Shown piece by piece: positions 7,994 through 10,833 of a DNA stretch of 10,833 nt. The stretch's first letter is position 1. Every line of letters starts with the position of its first letter. This stretch comes from Heterostelium multicystogenum (Eukaryota > Evosea > Eumycetozoa > Acytosteliales > Acytosteliaceae), in the NCBI GenBank assembly GCA_003667245.1, contig RCNN01000386.1, positions 1 through 10,833 of the forward strand, read 5' to 3'. Made by a program: the position numbers and the translations under genes. A model generated the notes under the pieces. It worked only from the letters and a program-made list of their open reading frames with translations, had not been told where the DNA came from and searched no databases.

Positions 7994-8027
7994 GGGAGCT
8001 TGCTCCCGCTGGGCTGCGCAGCAGCCC
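7994..8027. repeat. Pseudomonas REP-like double hairpin
   Basis: Two adjacent hairpins: GGGAG/CTCCC with loop CTTG (7994-8007), and GGGCTGC/GCAGCCC with loop GCA (8011-8027). They are preceded by TGTGGCGA, a typical leading motif of the abundant P. fluorescens-group intergenic repeat. It lies between the small secreted-protein gene and the thioredoxin-like gene, both transcribed leftward. It could act as a transcript-end stabiliser. The unshifted reading frame of the small protein runs through it, which is unlikely to be real. Confidence 0.65.
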
Positions 8028-8035
8028 CAAAGCCT

Positions 8036-8272
8036 TCAGCGCTCCGCCCGCTCCGAGCCTTCTTCGCCAGCCCCACGCACTGCTTATAGTCACCCTGATC
8101 CTTGGCATCCTTGGCCCGACGATACCCATGATGATTCTGCGTGGTGTAGTTCGTACTGAACGCCGCCTTCAGCCTGACCAGCTCGGCCTTGCATTCGCGC
8201 CGGTCATCCTTGGCGAACACCTGGGTGGCAAACGCCAGCGACAACAACATAAGGACAAAGACTGATCTTCAT
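8036..8272 (-). CDS. Small secreted protein with two cysteines, unknown function, frameshifted
   Basis: Unrecognised exported protein of about 78 aa. The start ATG is the complement of 8270-8272. With one extra T near 8256 removed, the N-terminus reads MKISL then LMLLSLAFATQVFA, a good signal peptide cleaved after VFA. The mature part KDDRRECKAELVRLKAAF, then AKDAKDQGDYKQCVGLAKK, is charged, helical and holds two cysteines that could pair. As read the frame stays open to 7933, but that tail translates the hairpin repeat. A second indel near 8050 would instead end the protein at the TGA whose complement is 8036-8038, just before the repeat. I prefer this end. No function is proposed. Confidence 0.55.
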
Positions 8273-8423
8273 CTGAACGCGTTCCTTGGGGGGGTCGATC
8301 ATCTGCCAAGACTAGCCCAGCCACGGAATTCTTCCATCCGGCCACCGCACCGCTTTCGTGCACGGTAACGACCCGCCCCCGCACCCAAATGTGGCCTGTC
8401 ACCCCGGTGTGTAGCCAACGGTA

Positions 8424-8436
8424 GCAATCTGATTGC
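8424..8436. promoter_or_regulatory. Perfect palindrome GCAATC-T-GATTGC, candidate enhancer site
   Basis: Six-base arms around a single T, centred at 8430, about 100 bp upstream of the -24 element of the sigma-54 promoter. This is the usual distance for an upstream activating sequence bound by an enhancer-binding protein. The protein is not identified. The stretch 8273-8423 before it holds no gene or clear signal beyond a run of seven G (8288-8294). Confidence 0.4.
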
Positions 8437-8472
8437 AGCGGCTGACCCAGTGCCTTATCGCTGATAAAAATC

Positions 8473-8485
8473 TATCCATTTGATT
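8473..8485 (-). promoter_or_regulatory. Candidate IHF binding site
   Basis: The reverse strand reads AATCAAATGGATA, matching the IHF consensus WATCAANNNNTTR at eight of nine specified positions. Flanking A-tracts (8486-8493) favour bending. It lies between the palindrome at 8424-8436 and the sigma-54 promoter at 8528, where IHF usually bends DNA to bring an activator to RpoN polymerase. Confidence 0.4.
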
Positions 8486-8527
8486 TAAAAAGAAATTAAT
8501 CCCGCAATATTTTTCTGTTACTGCGTG

Positions 8528-8543
8528 TGGCACACTTTCTGCT
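8528..8543 (+). promoter_or_regulatory. Sigma-54 (RpoN) promoter for the ABC transporter operon
   Basis: TGGCACACTTTCTGCT matches the sigma-54 consensus TGGCACG-N4-TTGCW at all positions but two, with invariant GG at 8529-8530 and GC at 8541-8542 correctly spaced. A transcript would start near 8554, leaving a leader of about 57 nt before ATG 8611. Sigma-54 control of acidic amino-acid uptake operons is established in Pseudomonas (for example aatJQMP with AauR), so the context fits. Confidence 0.7.
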
Positions 8544-8610
8544 GTCTATTCCGTTGTTACATACTAAGTTCCGGTATATAGCGGAATACACAATTCCTGG
8601 AGTGCTTGTC

Positions 8611-9464
8611 ATGCATCACCGACCTTCCGTGTTCAAAGCGTGTGTTTTTCTCTTCGCCGCATCGGCTTCCCTCGCCAGCGTAGTGCAGGCGGCGGACAGC
8701 AAGCTCGATACAGTGCTCAAGCGTGGGCACCTGATCGTGGGTACAGGCAGTACCAATGCGCCGTGGCACTTCCAGGGAGCGGATGGCAAGTTGCAGGGTT
8801 TTGACATCGACATCGGCCACATCGTGGCCAAGGGTCTGTTCAATGACCCGAGCAAAGTCGAATACGTGGTGCAGTCTTCCGATGCCCGCATTCCAACCTG
8901 TTGACCGACAAGGTCGACATGAGCTGCCAGTTCATCACCGTTACCGCCAGCCGCGCGCGCAGCAAGTGGCCTTCACCCTGCCGTACTACCGCGAAGGCGT
9001 GGGCCTGCTGCTGCCCAACCAAGCGCAAATACAAAGAGATCGAAGACCTGCAGGCCGCTGGCGACAGCGTCACCGTGGCCGTGCTGCAGAACGTCTACGC
9101 CGAAGAACTGGTGCACCAGGCATTGCCCAAAGCCAAGGTCGACCAGTACGACAGCGTCGACCTGATGTACCAGGCCGTGAACTCCGGGCGTGCCGGACAC
9201 CCGCTGCCACCGACCAGTCCTCGGTCAAGTACCTGATGGTGCAAAACCCGGGCCGCTACCGCAGCCCGAGCTACGCCTGGAGCCCGCAAACCTATGCGTG
9301 CGCGGTCAAGCGTGGCGACCAGGACTGGCTGAACTTCGTCAACACCGCCCCTGCATGAAGCCATGACCGGTGTGGAATTCCCAATGTACAAGGCCTCGTT
9401 CAAGCAATGGTTCGGTGTGGACCTGCCGGAGCCTGCGATCGGTTTCCCGGTTGAGTTCAAGTAA
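8611..9464 (+). CDS. Amino-acid ABC transporter, periplasmic substrate-binding protein (family 3), frameshifted
   Basis: Periplasmic binding protein of about 284 codons that delivers a polar amino acid to the permease pair downstream. ATG 8611 is preceded by TGGAG. The signal peptide (residues 1-27) ends SVVQA, cleaved before ADSKL. The mature protein has the family-3 signature: LDTVLKRGHLIVGTG, then GFDIDIGHIVAKGL, DARIP, TDKVDMSCQFITVTASRA, FTLPYYREGVGLLLP, and a C-terminal NFVNT with the PMYKASFKQWFG stretch. Indels occur near 8893 (lost C), 8960 (extra CG), 9021 (extra C), 9200 (two extra bases) and 9350 (extra C). The last frame stops at 9462-9464. Substrate is not certain; glutamate/aspartate or a similar amino acid is plausible from family and promoter. 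First gene of a binding protein-permease-permease operon. Confidence 0.85.
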
Positions 9465-9476
9465 TTCGTAAACCCT

Positions 9477-9498
9477 GGGGCGTCGCTGACGGCGCCCC
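9477..9498 (+). other. Intercistronic stem-loop between binding protein and permease
   Basis: GGGGCGTC pairs with GGCGCCCC (one G-T pair) as an 8-bp stem with a 6-nt loop, in the 52-bp gap between the binding-protein stop and the permease start. No T-run follows, so it is not a standard terminator. Such stem-loops after the first gene of ABC-importer operons commonly protect the binding-protein mRNA or cause partial termination, giving more binding protein than permease. Confidence 0.5.
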
Positions 9499-9516
9499 AA
9501 TCAGGTACTGCCGACC

Positions 9517-10181
9517 ATGAACTATCAGTTGAAACTTTGCCGCTGTGTGGCGCGATTTCCCCAGCTTGCTGGCGGGGCTTCGGCCTCGGCCTTGAACTGG
9601 CACTGCTGTCCATCGCCATCGGTTGCGTGATCGGCCTGTTGATGGCGTTTGCGATGCTGTCCAAACACCGTGCGCTGCGCATCGTGGCCTCGGTGTATGT
9701 GACGGTGATCCGCAACACCCCGATCCTGGTGCTGATCCTGTTGATCTACTTCGCCTTGCCAGCCTGGGTATCCGGCTGGACAAGATCCCTTCGTTCATCA
9801 TCACCCTGTCGTTGTACGCCGGTGCCTACCTCACCGAAGTCTTCCGCGCAGGCCTGCTGAACATTCCCAAGGGGTTGCGTGAAGCGGGCCTGGCCATTGG
9901 CCTGGGCGAAATGGCGTATCCGCGCGTACATCACCGTGCCGGTGATGCTGCGCAACGTGCTGCCGGCGCTGTCGAACAACTTCATTTCGCTGTTCAAGGA
10001 CACCTCCCTCGCGGCCGCCATCGCCGTGCCGGAGCTGACCTATTACGCCCGCAAGATCAACGTCGAAAGCTACCGGGTGATTGAAACCTGGATGGTCACG
10101 ACCGCGCTCTACGTGGCTGCCTGTTACCTCATTGCCATGCTGCTCCGTTACCTGGAACAGCGTTTGGCAATTCGCCGCTAA
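9517..10181 (+). CDS. Amino-acid ABC transporter permease (HisM/GltJ type), frameshifted
   Basis: Inner-membrane permease of the polar amino-acid uptake family, about 220 codons as usual. Stretches in order: LELALLSIAIGCVIGLLMAF (TM1), RNTPILVLILLIYFALP with the conserved RNTP motif, IPSFIITLSLYAGAYLTEVF and RAGLLNIPKGLREAGLAIGL, whose EAGLAIGLG is the EAA loop contacting the ATPase. Then come PVMLRNVLPALSNNFISLFK, DTSLAAAIAVPELTYYAR and a C-terminal TM ending EQRLAIRR. Four indels occur: an extra A near 9534, an extra T near 9582, a lost C near 9760 and an extra A near 9910. The stop 10179-10181 lies 9 bp before the next ATG. With the second permease it should form the heterodimeric channel. 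Confidence 0.87.
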
Positions 10182-10190
10182 GGAGCGCCC

Positions 10191-10833
10191 ATGTACGAAT
10201 CCCCCAGCTGGCTGCATGAGTTGTGGATCGCCGGGAAACCCTCTGGGCGGGGTTCCAGACCAGCGTCTACTGCTCGGCCCTGGCCATTATCTTCGGCACC
10301 CTGATCGGCATCGTCGCCGGCTTGGTACTGACCTACGGCAAATTCTGGATGCGCGCACCGTTTCGCCTGTACGTCGACCCTGATCCGCGGTACGCCGATA
10401 TTTGTGCTGGTATTGCGTGCTTCTACATGCTGCCGGCGCTTGGCTGGCAGATCACTGCGTTCCAGGCCGGTGCCGTGGGCCTGACGCTGTTCTGCGGCTC
10501 TTCACGTTTCGGAAATCGTGCGCGGTGGCATTGCAGGCCATTCCCAAGGGGCAACTGGAAGCGGGCAAGGCCATCGGCCTGCCCTTCTATCCAATCCCTG
10601 GGCTACGTGCTGTTACCCCCAGGCGCTGCGGCAGATCCTGCCGACCTGGGTCAACTCGTCCACCGAAATCGTCAAGGCTTCCACCTTGCTGTCGGTGATC
10701 GGTGTGGCCGAGCTGCTCCTCAGCACCCAACAGGTCATCGCCCGGACGTTCATGACCCTGGAGTTCTACCTGTTTGCAGGCTTTATGTTTTTTGGTCATC
10801 AACTACGCCATCGAATTGTTGGGGCGTTACATT
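10191..10833 (+). CDS. Amino-acid ABC transporter permease (HisQ/GltK type), frameshifted, cut by window end
   Basis: Second permease of the operon. AGGAG at 10181-10185 overlaps the previous stop and precedes ATG 10191. Recognisable parts are MYESPSWLHELWIA, GFQTSVYCSALAIIFGTLIG (TM1), LIRGTPIFVLVL with the RGTP motif, then AIPKGQLEAGKAIGLPF carrying the EAA loop, LPQALRQILPTWVNSSTEIV, KASTLLSVIGVAELL, and a last TM with INYAIELLGRYI reaching the window end. At least seven indels break it, near 10231, 10380, 10412, 10501, 10526, 10592, 10616 and 10795. Only a few C-terminal residues should be missing. An ATP-binding subunit gene is expected just beyond the window, but this cannot be seen. 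Confidence 0.85.

Noticed and set aside
7933..8035. Real C-terminal extension of the small secreted protein
   Set aside because: The extension is the translation of a dispersed hairpin repeat, and a one-base change gives a natural stop before it.
1..10833. CRISPR arrays, tRNA or rRNA genes, insertion sequences, phage genes
   Set aside because: No regularly spaced direct repeats, cloverleaf sequences, transposase or phage-like motifs were seen on either strand.

Overview
The window looks like chromosomal DNA of a Pseudomonas, most likely of the fluorescens group. It is GC-rich with Pseudomonas-like codon use. The proteins (SotB, a YfeH-type symporter, TerC-CBS, PhzF, a polar amino-acid ABC transporter) are typical of that genus. 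Two intergenic repeats, at 4688-4733 and 7994-8027, resemble hairpin repeats I recall from P. fluorescens-type genomes. No database was consulted.

The reading frames dominate everything else. Almost every gene is broken by one or more 1-2 base indels, yet the family sequence resumes in the next frame with its motifs intact. I count about fifty such breaks, both gains and losses, mostly in short homopolymers or tandem dinucleotides. This fits an unpolished or low-coverage sequence better than real gene decay. Gene boundaries below are those of the interrupted gene as a whole, and products are read across the breaks.

Layout. (1) 1-576, minus: AraC-family regulator, C-terminus beyond the window. 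It is divergent from (2) 678-1644, plus: SBF/YfeH-type symporter. (3) 1771-2963, plus: MFS sugar efflux transporter SotB. (4) 2976-3324, plus: secreted LprI-like (DUF1311) protein. (5) 3432-4655, plus: a compact trio with a MORN-repeat YwqK-type protein, a TPR protein and a SUKH (SMI1/KNR4)-like protein, resembling an immunity-gene cassette without a visible toxin. (6) 4656-5091: 436 bp intergenic stretch with a double-hairpin repeat, two AT-rich inverted repeats, a possible promoter and a 51-codon ORF. (7) 5092-6646, plus: TerC-CBS-CorC membrane protein. (8) 6726-7571, plus: PhzF-family isomerase, convergent with (9) 7572-7886, minus: thioredoxin-like CPAC protein. (10) A hairpin repeat, then about 8036-8272, minus: small secreted protein. 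(11) 8273-8610: regulatory region with a strong sigma-54 promoter match, a plausible IHF site and an upstream palindrome. (12) 8611-10833, plus: polar amino-acid ABC transporter operon with a binding protein and two permeases, the second cut by the window end.

The transporter operon probably responds to nitrogen or amino-acid signals through RpoN and an enhancer-binding protein. The regulator/symporter pair looks like a self-contained transport unit. The 3432-4655 trio is the most likely accessory element.
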